A stretch of DNA of 64,000 nt, taken from assembly GCF_016097555.1 (NCBI RefSeq), contig NC_054706.1, forward strand, positions 31,368,194 through 31,432,193, written 5' to 3'. Numbering within the stretch: the stretch's first letter is position 1; each line of letters opens with the position of its first letter. The stretch comes from Gigantopelta aegis (Eukaryota > Mollusca > Gastropoda > Neomphalida > Peltospiridae). Positions 27,313-41,221 of the stretch are shown here, in pieces. Made by a program: the position numbers and the translations under genes. The notes beneath the pieces were generated by a model that was not told the DNA's origin, ran no database searches, and saw only the letters and a program-made list of their open reading frames with translations.

Positions 27313-29798
27313 AAGCAAATGGTCCGCTTTCAGAACTAAAACATACAGGTTTATACATATGGAGTTTCTGGTGGCGCAAAAACAAAATAGAAAAGGTCCA
27401 CTTGGTTCATATTTGAACACACACACCCCCCCCCCCCCCCCCCCCCAAGGTCCAGCTCACGCTACGCCCCTGTAAAGCCTCGTCTCTCTGTGTCAATTTC
27501 ATGTTCAGGGTGTTTGTTAAAATGTGATATGATAATAAAATATCGTTCATCTGATAGAAATCAAAGAACTGCACATTATCGAGAAGACAAAAAAAAAGCT
27601 GATGATTTATCTAAACACTTAAATAATACAAATGTTCTAGAGACTTCAGATTTAAGTCTAACTGTTAAACATTCGCAAATGCATTTTAACAAATTGTTAA
27701 GGATCATGTCCGTACACAGGGTGGTGGTGCATATATTTATTATGAATTATCGTCAACGTCCCTAACTGCGTTATGCTTCAAACTCCGTTCGGTTTGTTTT
27801 CTCATGCACGGTTCGCGCAATCATCATCCGAATTGTGGTCGTCTGCTTGTTCATTTGTAAGATTTTCCATCACAGTTTGGGAATATTTCCATTAACAATA
27901 AAGTTCAGACAAGTAAGTATCTAAATACAAAACTTTACAAAACCCCTAAAACCATTAATTTCACTACTCAGTCGTTTTCGTTTATTCTTTAAAATTACCG
28001 ATTTCGGGTCCGCTTGATTCGTAGAAAGTGACTTAAAATGGAAGAAGATGAATTAGCCTAACATTCGGTGCGTGTCACATGACCTCACACGTGCCAGATC
28101 AGCAAGGGCAAATCTTTCTCTTTTTTTCTTTACTTTTTTTTTTTTTTTTTTTTTTCATGCCCCATGTTAGAATTTGTTTTTCAATTATTATAATCGATTT
28201 ACAAAAGGTACCGTATGCTACATTTTTGTACCCTTACTGTAGTGAATAGTAGATATAGTCCATTCAGAACAATTCTAAATAATTTTGAGTGTGTAAATTG
28301 TTTCAATCAAGAACCAAGAATGAATGAATGTTTAACGACATCCCAGCACGAAAAATACATCGGCTATTGGGTGTCAAACTATGGCAATGCAAGCAAATAA
28401 GGTGATGATCAACATCAATATGAAAATTCAAGATTTAAATAAAAACAGTGTAAAGAACTGTGCAAAAATACAAATATCACAGATAGATACTGACTTTTAC
28501 TCAAAATTTCAATTTGTGCTGTATTGGCCATTCTCAAAGAGAATGTTACACCCCCTGCACCACGGTGAGGTTACAGCACTCGCAGGGGCAATCAAGAATC
28601 AATTCATTGGAAAATTGATATTTTACAAACTATTCACCGATATGAACGTAATACCTACCTATAATGACATCAAGTGTTGTTAGCAATCATCGGGGAAAAC
28701 TGACTGCTCTTGACAAACGGAAATTTGTTTATGCTTTTAAAAAATACGAAACAATATGTTCGTCCACTGTGCATACTTCAGAAATGTAAATTTTACCATG
28801 TAGTGGCTTTAAAATTGTGAAAATGACGAACTGCGCATGCGCAGAGAGGTTATTTTTCCAAACTTATGTCCCTGAACGCAGATGGATACCACCACACTGT
28901 TTTTGTTTACTGGATCAGTAGCGGATCCAGGGGTCCGGACACACACACACACACTTTTATTTTTAAACTGTTCTGTGTAAAAGGAGAGATCAGTCATTAC
29001 ATTTGGACCCACCCCCAAAACCTTTCAGAAATCCAGCATCCGCGCCTGTGGGTTTGTATCGTTTTACGTCCATGTTGTTGATTTGTTTGTTGTTGGTTTG
29101 TTTTGGGGGTTTTTTGTTTGTTTGTTTTGTTGTGGGGTTTGGGTTTGGGGTTTTTTTGGTGGGGTTTTTTTGTTGTTTTTTTTGGGTGGGGGGGGGGGGG
29201 TCGTTAACTGATTGGAATATATTTTATTGCATGTACCGTAACTGAAAAATACAGAATATTCTTTCCATAAACTGTATCGTATTCGTTTTTTCCCGTTAGC
29301 CGAACGCAGTTTGGGACGTCAATGTATTATGAAACAAAATGTGATGTTTATGACGTAATTTGCTAATCTTCACTAAGTTGCCATTGTGACCTCTAAAAAT
29401 TTAATTTCGGGGTTGGGAGGGGTAAAAAATAAAGCGATCATAATTTCATTTCAACTTTATGTTCGTGCTTATATCCAATTAAGGTTCAAGCACGCTGTCA
29501 TGGACATACACCTCAGCTATCTGGGCTGTCTGTCTAGGACAGTGGGTTAGTGATTAGTGGTTAATGAGAGAGAAGAAGGTGTGTAGTGGACTTAGACCTA
29601 CCCATTGAGTCGTTAAAACTCGCTCTGATGGGTGCCGGTATCGGGCTGCGAAATATGTACATGTATACCAGCCTTATGTCCGATGGCTTAACCACAACAC
29701 CACCGAGGCCGGAGTAATCATTAAATTTAATACCTCATTGGAAAGATATTTTCAGTCCAGTCCCGTATCATGGTGGACATTATTGGAGGTGTGTGTGT

Positions 29799-29832
<34 letters not shown>

Positions 29833-31107
29833 GGGCAATTGAACGAGCGGGATATTTGGGGGATCCGGGGGTATGATTCAAAGGTTATTAGCCCGTTACT
29901 GTAACTCTCGCCGTTAATCTCGATCCGCTAGTCTCGCTACAACTTTTACATTCAGTCGAGATATAAAAAAGAGCCAAAATTATTGGGGGAGGGGGGGGGG
30001 GATCTGGGCCCCCCTGGCCACCCCCACCCCAACCCACCCCTGCTACGGGCCTGCAGTCTGAACAAAGTAACTACGGTTTCATTTCGATATTTTATTATTA
30101 GAAAACCCAATGTATTTGTCATCCCTCAGAGTCTCTACCCTGGGTAATTTTTTTTACATTTTACAATAATGACGTTATTAATCATTGTGTGACGTCATAC
30201 CTTTAGGCGATATTTAATATAAACGATGCTCAAAATTCTAATTCTGAATGTCTATATACTACTGAGAACAGCATTATACTACCACACAAAATTTACTGAA
30301 ATATTTCTTTTAAATCAGTGTCTAAGCAGTATATTATGTGTATAATTATTTAAAACATTTAATTAATAAAATAATATAATTTAAAGCAATATGCTAATAT
30401 AGGGAAGTGTTTGTTTATTTGATTTCTTTATTATATATAAAAGAAATCTAAAACTATTATTTCATAAATTAATGGAAAATGCTAATTAAAAATACCTTAT
30501 AAAAATAATCTTTGAAGTGCCAGAAGAAATTTACCCTTTTTGGTACAAAAGAAAGAAATATTATGAAAACAGACGTACAGACGCTGTATCTTTATTGTTT
30601 CGAAATTAGTTTTCACTGACAAACTCTAATCATTCTATAAACAATATAACTATATAGTTACATATATGTAAACTCGATGTTGCTGGGTGGAACGTAGCTG
30701 AGTGGTACAGCGCTCGCCTGATCGATTCCCATAACGGTGGGCTCATTGGGATATTTCTCGTTCCAGCCAGTGCTCCACAACTTGTGTAATAAAGGCAGTG
30801 GTATGTGCTATCCTGTCTGTGGGATGGTGCATATAAAAGATCCCTTGCTGCTAATCGAAAAGAGTAGCCCATGAAATGGCGACAGCGTGTTACCTTTCTC
30901 AATATCTGTGTGGTCCTTAACCATGTGTCCGACGCCATATAACCGTAAATAAAATGTGTTGAGTGCGTCGTTAAATAAATAAAACAATTCTTCATTCGAT
31001 GGTGCTGTTTGGGATACCTGTGGAATCATATAGGTCATTCAGATCAGTAGGAACGATCTGGAGGAGCACAAGCCTCAGTTTCATTTGTATTTTATTTGTT
31101 TGTTTTA

Positions 31108-31152
<45 letters not shown>

Positions 31153-34100
31153 TTAACTTTTCAGACACACCCAAACATGCCGAGTACCCCACTGATTTAT
31201 AGAAACATTTACAATTTGTTTTCCAATAAATTAATTATTTAAATAATTAATCGATTAAATGGGTCTCCATAAATGAATAAAAATCAGATATTTAAGAATT
31301 GACCGCAATTATTTTTTGGTTTATGCAAGTATGAACTGATGTACACACTGTATGACTCCGTGTAAGTGGATGTGCACAGCCTTCCAGCTTACGTTACGAT
31401 CCCATAACCAGTACATATTGAAAAATTATGAATGATGAATATACAGAAAAAAAGAAGTAAACATAATCAAATTTCGACTGCTTGTCAGACTGATCTGCTT
31501 TACTGGCCTACAACCTGATTCTCGCTGCACGCGTGTTCGAAACCTCTGTGGTATAAGAGCACGTTAAAAAAAGGTACACCGATATTTATGTTATACGGAG
31601 AACTAGGACGTAGACCGATTAAACTAATTATTCAACAAAGAATGATAAATTTCTGGGCCACAATTGTATCAGGAAAACAAACAAAACTATCCTTTCTATT
31701 GCATGCATTTATGTTACAGGACTGATCCGTAAATGGACACAACTACACTTGGATCCAACATATCAAACAATTATTTAACAACCTAGGTATGACGGATATA
31801 TGGTTGTCTCGAAGATTTTCAACCAAAACACAACTTCTTGAATATATCAAATTGAGGCAGCATGACTAGTACCTTCAAACGTGGAACAATAACATTGCAT
31901 TATCGTCTAGAGGAAAAAATTATACAATTTTTTAAAATCAGCTAATTTTTGAAAAATACCTCACCATAATGCTTGAAAAACTATGGATCACTATTCTTAA
32001 ATTCAGAACATCAAATCATTACCTCCCAATTGAAATAGGACGGTGGATAATACACCAGTAGAAAATAGGTTATGCACACTTTATGATTCTAACGATATTG
32101 GTGATGAATATCATTATCTATTCACTTGTGCCTTCTTTACCAAGTCTCGAAATACACTCCTAAAACAATATTATTATGTGAACCCCAGTACCCTAAAATT
32201 TGAAGAGTTAATGACTAGTAATAAAATAGGTGTCCTAAGAAAAGTCAGCAAATTAATTAAAGAAATTAATGATAAATTTAAAAGACCATAACTATTTGTA
32301 TCAACATATACCACATCACTCGAGTTAAATATGCTTTATTATTATATCACAGATATCTCTATTTTAATAAATCGAAATATACTAGTACATGACATTGTAT
32401 AACAAATTATATAATGAACTTCAATTACTCTACTATACCGAATATTATTGGCTTATTGTATATATGTATTTTTGTTATATCCACTCGTTGTATTTCAGTA
32501 TTAATGTATTTATATAATTTAACTACTCATATACTATATTATTTACTATTTAATGTTCTCCTGTAAACCCTGTTCTGTCTTGTCACATATTATATTATGT
32601 AATTATTCATGTTTCCCCATATGCCGTTGCCTAACGGCCTGGGTGTAATAAAGTTCTGTTCTTCTGTCATCATACATCAAGCAGTACAAACCGGCCTCGG
32701 TGGCGTCGTGGTAGGCCATTGGTCTACAGGCTGGTAGGTACTGGATTCGGATCCCAGTCGAGACATGGGATTTTTAATCCAGATACCGACTCCAAACCCT
32801 GAGTGAGTGCTCCGCAAGGCTCAATGGGTAGGTGTAAACCACTTGCACCGACCAGTGATCCATAACTGGTTCAACAAAGGCCATGGTTTGTGTTATCCTG
32901 CTTGTGGGAAGCGCAAATAAAAGATCCCTTGCTGCTAATCGGAAGAGTAGCCCATGTAGTGACGACAGTGGGTTTCCTCTCAAAATATGTGGTCCTTAAC
33001 CATATGTCTGACGCCATATAACCGTAAATAAAATGTGTTGAATGCGTCGTTAAATAAAACATTTCTTTTTTTCTTTTCTCAAGCAGTATAGTGATTGCAG
33101 CATAAAACAGGACAACGCGACTTAGAAAATTTCCAGTGAGAGGACAGAAGTAACTACTTTCTCTCTCGAGTCCCTCACCTGGGGGGTTTAATTGCAACCT
33201 AAAGATGTTTGATTAAGTATCGCGTAATGTACACCGGGTCACGGACTACCGTGACCTTGGTGTACGGCGATCGCACAACAAATAAAGGAAGATGGAGGAA
33301 GAGGAAACGTGCGCCAGGGGCGGCACGGCGGGTGGGGAGGGCAAAACCGGTGGCTAAACCACCGACGGCGGCTCCGTCTGCTTCGCCGCCCAGCGCCGAG
33401 CCTGGGATACCGATGCGAATGGAAGAGGACGAGACCCTGCATATCACCACTAAACGCCTCCAGCCTGCCATTACCGGAATTAGACACTTTGATATGCGGT
33501 ACAGCGACCTCCACCACCTACACTCCAGGCGACTCCAGTGCGGCCCCGCCCATGGCTCCAGATGAGTCACCGGTCCGTCAAGCAGCCGTTGGGAAGAGGA
33601 AGGCAGACTCTCAGTTAGACGCCTCCTCTTCACGCGCTCGGCCTACAGCGGACTCGGAGGAACAACTGGACTGGACACTTCAAGGCGGGAAGTGAAACGC
33701 CCGCTACACCAAGATGGTCCGGACCAACGTTAACACCAAGGACGCCAACCAACTGCTTCTCCACCCCAGCAGAAAACTCCAGTTCCAACCACTGAAGGAC
33801 CATGATGGAGAGTTTGAGAAATGCCCAGCTCGAAGACAAGGAGTTGGCGGCCTGTATTACCCACCATCGCCACAGCGTTTACAGTCAAGCTCTCGTCATC
33901 CCTGAAATGGACAATCTTACCATCCATCAGATTGTCAAGCGAGTGTTCGCTAAGGCCTACCCAGCCGTCATCAACTACTTGGGACATCCAGCCTGCATGT
34001 CTAAACTGCCGAACCTCAGGGTGGATGAGCGTCTTCACTCGCCTTAGGCCAGTGCACCATGACTGGTATAGCAAAGGCCGTGGTATGTGCTACCCTGTCT

Positions 34101-35670
34101 GTGGGATGGTGCATATAAAAGATCCCTTGCTGCTTATCGAAAAGAGTAGCCCATGAAGTGGCGATAGCGGGTTTCCTCTCTCAATATCTGTGTGGTCCTT
34201 AATCATATGTCTGACGCCATATAACGTAATTAAAACGTGTTGAGTGCGTCGTTAAATAAACCATTTCTTTCTTTCTTTCCACTCGCCTTAGCACCAATCT
34301 CTCCAAGAACCTTTTCCTCTGAGTATGGACTTAGTCAGACTTTTAAAAAAAAATGGTCGTAAATAGTCGGACAAACTTTGTTTTTTTTGGGAGTCCGTCT
34401 AAATTCTCTTTTGGTCTTAGGTCTCTCTGACCTTATTCTAAATTGTATTGCAAATACCGCCCACATCAAACGGGCACATTTTCATTATATATATTATTTT
34501 ATACTGTAGATTATTATTATGTTTGACGTCAATTCACGGCCATGGACAGATAAGTTGAGAGAACCAGTCGAAGCCAAAAGATCTGTGTTTCAGGCTGATA
34601 ACGTAGTTTTCCGGAAAATACCGAATGAATCATAATACCGATAAGGGTTAGCCGGTAGTAGGAGAGTTGATGATCATGATAACTAGTTTAACGTGTCCCA
34701 TATACCACTAGGGTTTCGAACACGCCCATCCCGAATCCGACCTCCGATAAGATCGGTGGCCTGACTCGGGATGGAGAGGGGAGGTGGGTAGAGTTGAAAA
34801 TGGGCAGAATTTAATAGAATAAAAAAAAATTAAAATTAAAAGTTACAAGCCAAAATTAAAAAGAATTGACTGCTCGGCCGAATATTTATATAATTTGGAG
34901 CATTTTAGAAGGACAGTCCAAAATTATATAACAGAAAGAAGAGAGGATCGGACTATTTAATAATAATTTTTTTTAAAAGAAGTAATTTCGACATAAAATT
35001 TTGAACGAAGGTCTAAAAGTTTAAAGTCCGATCTATATGGTCCGGGCCGGAGGGGAGGGGGTAAGTTTGAAGTGGGCGGAATTTGGAATACGAATTTAGT
35101 AGTTAGGTCGAAGACCGAAATCCAAACTGAGCTACTCAAATTTAAGTCCAAACAAAAAAATTAGACTGCTCGACCGAAAATGTTTTAAGGTGATTTGAGC
35201 AATTTAGACGGGCTTCCAAAATAAACTGCGTCGGACTGATTACAAACAAATAAACATAAAATTTTGAATGGGGGCCACAAATTTTAAAGTCCGACTAAGC
35301 CCTTGGAAGGTTGACAACTACGAAGTGCTGGGGGGGGGGGGGGGGCAGCCTTGTCCAGGTTAGGGAGCAGATGTTTCTTGTGAAGCAGGGTCCGTATCAC
35401 GTGCAGGTACACAGCGTCGCCGCAGACTGCCTTGACCATCCGGTGTATGGTGTGACGTCCTGACGGCGCTGTATGACCACAAGTCCTGGTTCTCCTTCCA
35501 ACCTAATGCTGTGAAGTTCAAAATGCGTGTCGTCGGGCAGCTTGGTCCATGCCACGTTGAGGAACTTCCCTCTCAGCTTCTTCGGATCAGCAGTGTTCCC
35601 CTGCAGAAGTTACCGGTACTGTGGCTTGATCTTATCCACGGCTAAGTGCCAGTCTCCTGCCGATTCTGCT

Positions 35671-35714
<44 letters not shown>

Positions 35715-37676
35715 AGACGGATGTTGCGGCTGTGCCATGGGTCAGCGAAGTAGCCTTCCTCTTGCCTGCAGCAGCAACAACAGGCGACTCAACGGGGGCG
35801 GTCGAAAAAGTTGACCGCCGCGCCGGAGACGCAATCCTCGGAGTAGAAGTCGGTGGCTCCCTACTCTTCCTCTGGTACATCGCTGTATCCAGGATCGAGT
35901 AGGTCGTTTCCGGGGACTCCTGGGCCTTCGGCTCTGTCGTCCTCCTCTGAGTGGTCGGCGGGGGGCGGCGACGCAGAAGGGACCGCCACTGGCGGTTGAG
36001 ACGCCAGCTTTGCTCCCCCTGTACCGCCCCCGGCGCGCGTTTCCTCTTCCTCCTTCCTCTTCCTCCTCTTGTCTGCGGGACGGCGTCACCGTACACCAAA
36101 GTCACGGTTGCCTGTGACCCGATGTACGTGATGCGATACTCTAGCAACATTCCATAGGACTGCATAAGTCCCTGTTTAATTGCAGAGCAACTTCGGCGAC
36201 GTCTACTCGCAGCGGAGTCATAGCTAGGAATGTCTGTAGGAGAGTGTAGTGGTCTTACGACAGTTCACTTCCGGGTGAAAGTTCACCATGGACGACTATA
36301 GTTCCTTATGTGTATATTGACTTCTAGACCATCTATTATTATAAAATAACCCCTGCTGTCAAAGGACAAAATATATCGGGGTTTTTTATAAGTCTAAAAT
36401 GACAAAATTTACAAAGTGTTTGCCACCCAGTGTCCTCCAGTTGTGTCGTTAAACAAAGAGTTTAAACCTTTAACCTTAAGCAATGCTGCAATAAACGTGA
36501 TAGCGTTGTATATTTTAATTCGTAGATAAATCTACCGATCGCGATTTAAAGCCGTCCACGCCCCCACCCACCCCCGCGAATAAACCTAGATCTGCCGTCT
36601 TGTCTGTGTATGAAATGTATTCAGGGGATTTGATCTAACTGTCAACTCACTTCAGAGTGCGATAATAACATAATGGTTTCGTTGTCTTACCGGAATCACA
36701 GTGGGTAACCGACAGTCTGATCAACTCGGCAGTCACTGCACAGCGAGATGATGATGATGATGATGATGATGATGATAATGATGATGATAATGATGATGAT
36801 CATGATAATGATGATGATCATGATGATGATGATGATAATGATGATGTTGATGACCATGATGATCATGATGACAACTAGTTTAACGTGCTCTTATACTACA
36901 GAGGTTTCGAACACGCGTACAGCAAGAATTATGTTGTAGGCCAGTAAAGCAGATCAGTCTGACAAGCAGTCGAAATTTGATTATTTAATTGGGGGGGGGG
37001 GGGGGGGGGGGTGTCTGTATATTCATTATTCATAATGTGTCAATATGGGGTTTTTTTGGCATTTTCGCCAAAAGCATCACTTCGTTTGGCTAGTATTTCC
37101 CGGCAAAATGATGACAGTTATTGTGATAGTTAAAATTCTTAGATTTGTCTAGGTATAATCTGAATGAGCACATGTAAGCTGAATTCCTGTACTGTAAATA
37201 ACACGTACAAAAGACTTGAAAACCTGTTCTAACATAAACTAACATTGGATTAAATCAAACGCATATAGTCTTAGCCTAGGTATAGTTATAGTGTAATAAG
37301 TATTATAATACCAAATGGCTACTAAGAATTTCTTTTTATAAGTACATTAAAGTATCTATCCTGATTTTATAGCCTTTTTTTCTTTTTTTATGAATATTTA
37401 TGTGTCCAATACATTAATTTCTGGTCACCCTAGTGTTTTGTAGCCGCTCAGTAAAGTTTTATACCTGCAATAATTTCCTTTCTTAGTGAAAGTTGTCTTT
37501 TTCTACCAGCTGATGCTGATTACACAAAACTCAGGAAGGAAGAAAGAAAATGTTTTATTTAACGACGCACTCAACACATTGTATTTACGGTTATATGGCG
37601 TCGGACATAAAAAAAAATCAGATTTTGAGGGATTAGTGGTAATTGTGGACTCATAGGCGTCGGAAGATGGCAACAA

Positions 37677-37726
<50 letters not shown>

Positions 37727-38084
37727 TTATTAAATGAGAGTTCATATTTGAAATTAAAAGAAAATCCAATAACATGTTATAAGGCAATTTAGAGTGTGCT
37801 CAGGAATGTGTATATGTGCGTGTTGTTGTTTTGGGAGTAGAGTGGTGTTGTTGTGTTTGCTACTCTTCTGTTTGGGATATTTGTAGGGACAACAGCAAGT
37901 TACTTACTGTTTTGAAGTGGTTTGGGGGGGGGGGGGGGTCCTATTATAATCAAGTCCCGTCGTACTAAAACAATGTTCTAATAATATGATGAATTATAAG
38001 CTATTCTTCTGAACTTTCCAGAAAATTGGTCGGTGTAGAAATAAAAATATTTATTCAGATGCTTACTTCTAGCGCTTTTAAACT

Positions 38085-38117
<33 letters not shown>

Positions 38118-39143
38118 GCCAAAGCATATTGTGGAGCCCCCAGTTTCAGTGCCCCCTGCCCCCTGCCCCCCCCCCCCCCAGTTTCCGACGCCTATGGGAC
38201 GTTATTGTTTTCTGCGCAAAAAAGGTGAGTTATTAACGTTTTTAATAATATTAATGTTTTCTTCAGTAGTTTTAATGTCCAAGAAACTTACGTTCATAAA
38301 ACTATATAAAATACACTATCTGTGCAGAATTTAAATTAAAATCAACGACTACATAATTATTCAGAGAAAAATTATCTGGACAATCACACGGATGAACCGA
38401 CGGGTACGGTATTGGTTTTCGTTTGACAATAACATTGCACATTGACATGAAAATGTGCTTTTTCGGGGAAAGAAAATAATACATTTAGTTAGTTAATAAG
38501 TATGAAATAGCCGTTAAAACATGAATAATATTCATTTTAACGTAAACAAATTTGTCATCGCGGTATGGTAAAATTGAAGTGAAGAAAATGCTTAGCTACT
38601 GAATACTGCTAAATGTTCATCATATTTTTAACGACTAATGGTCCGTAAATATGTTTACTCCAGTGTATTTTTGATAATAACTGTCACGAGTATAAAATGG
38701 ATTTGATTTTTTTTTTTTAATAACATTTAAAATAATTTTAAAACAATTTAAAATAAAAAATGATAATAAATAATAATAATAATAATAATAATACAATTGA
38801 AAAAAAAACCCAAAAAAACCATGCGCTCCCTATCGAAACTGGTAACAATTTGTCCTATATGAAACGTTTCGTCTGTTTAATGTTTTCCTCTACTAAATAT
38901 TTAACATTATCTCAGCAAAACATAATAACCAAGTGCACGTTATTTTGTTTTATCCTGCAATCTTGACAGATATATTGCCAAGATATGATGATAAATTTCT
39001 ATATTTTCGGTTACTGACTAAACATAGCTTTTTGCAACAGAACTACTTTTACACAATTATCAAAGGAATGTTATATTATTCAAAGATACTTATTCTTGTA
39101 TTTCCAGTTGATTGTTTTAATTTTTAAAACCGTTTTGCAGACC

Positions 39144-39208
<65 letters not shown>

Positions 39209-41189
39209 AGAACACATAATACTCTGGAAAACGATAAAGTTGTGAACTAAAACGTTTTATTTAATTAATGTTTCGGTTTATGTGGATTGCAGGATAAACA
39301 GAATGACTCGTTACTGTCTTAACAGTAGCCACATGACACTACATTCATGCATTTAGAATGGCTCCTCATTCAATAAACTAGTTAAAATGTCCATCAGCAC
39401 AAAGCTTTGAACTGGGTCACAATCACAAACAACGGCGTACTGGACATTGCGCATTGGATCTCCTTACCATACTACTTGCGTTACGCACGTAGATGACCCG
39501 AACTCGGTCATAATGTTAAACTGTAATGTTTTACAATAATGACGTCAATAGCCCTTGGCTTGGGTGACGACATATCTATGAAAGCTTGCTTCCTTGGTGA
39601 TATTTAATATGCACAGTACTCACATTCTTAATGTCTGTAGAAACTAAACGGCATTCTATTACATGTTAAATTTATAGAAATATTTTCTTCAAACAAATGT
39701 CAAAGCACTGTATAAAGAATGTATTCTGAATTAATAAAGTAATGTAAATTAAATTAATATGCTAATATAGATAAACATATGATTTATTTCGCGTTCCTTT
39801 ATATATTAGGAACATGCTAATATTTAACAATTTTTTTTATCCTATAACTATACCAATATTCGAAGTGCAGTATAACATGGTATATGTGTATATATGTGTA
39901 TGTATGTATATGTATGTATGTATGTAAATTTTTTTTTTTTTTTTTTTTTTTATTTCCCAGTGTGTGTACCTTGTTATTATTAGTTTAGTTCTTTATATGT
40001 GAGGTGTAGCATTACATTTTATTATTTCTCGTCCTTTCATTGTGAGGTGAGGCTTTTAGTTCTTTCAATGGTTTTTTAATGTAAGGTGTGGCATCTTATT
40101 GTCACTTGTTTAGTCATAGGTTGGGATATTTTTGTATAATGGTCTTTGGTTGAACTTTTTCTTCATCATCATCTTTCATCTTCATTCTTTCATTGTTCGT
40201 ACCATCACTCATTCATGTTCATTTCATTCATTAGTTTTAATATACACTCGTACTGATGAGTCAGTATGAGGGATTGTGAGGTGTGGAACTGCCTTAAGTT
40301 TCCGTTGTGGGTTTTTTAAAGGGTTGTTCTACGGAATAAATGGGGGACCTCTGTTTTTGGAGGGTACCCTCGAAATAAAAAAATAAAAAAATAAAGTACC
40401 AAAAGAATTTTATACTTGTTGGTACAAATGAATAAATGCAGCAACATTATAGTGGGTGATGTAACCGAAGCTTTCTGGCTACGGTTGATAGAAAATGGAA
40501 GGTGTGTGGCACGAACGACCACAAAACACAAGCACGTTTTGATTTTGACGATACAAGGATTAGGATGTGGAGGTTGACAGCAAAATATCGAGAACAAAAT
40601 GAATACGATGCAATTTAACGGACAGAAAGAAAATCAGTCAAATCAAATATTTAAAAATCGATATACAAATCCCACTGATTGGGAGTGGTTAAGCCTAGTA
40701 GGTACTGGGTTCGCATCTCGGGACTTGCTCCAAATCAGTCATTGTGGAAGTATTAACCACTGCAACCATTTCTCTTCCACTAACTATCAACGTCTGTCCT
40801 AGGTAGACACAACCCAGATAGCTCATGTGTGTGCCACTGGCGTAGCCAGGATTTTATGGGGTGCGGTGGGGGCAACCCACACTATACATGATTTTATAAA
40901 ATTTAATATAGTAAAATAAAGAAAAAAGGCTTAATTGGGGGGGGGGGGGCATTACCCACGTGGTCCCCCTAACCCACCCACCCACCCCACCCGCTATTCC
41001 ACTGGTGTGTATCGAGGACTGCGTGCTTGGTTGAGGTGGACGGTAAATATATACCGTTCGGTATCCGTATCATGTCAATACCGACTTACCGTACCGAGAA
41101 AACCTGAAATGTATTGACAGTTATATTTTTGTTGTATTTCTTTTACGTTGGAGAATCCGAGGAATTGTAGCTTTCGGCCACATGTTATT

Positions 41190-41221
<32 letters not shown>

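Noticed and set aside
35527-35814. Gly-run protein frame
   Set aside because: Translation of a 43-base poly(G) run inside the gene relic.
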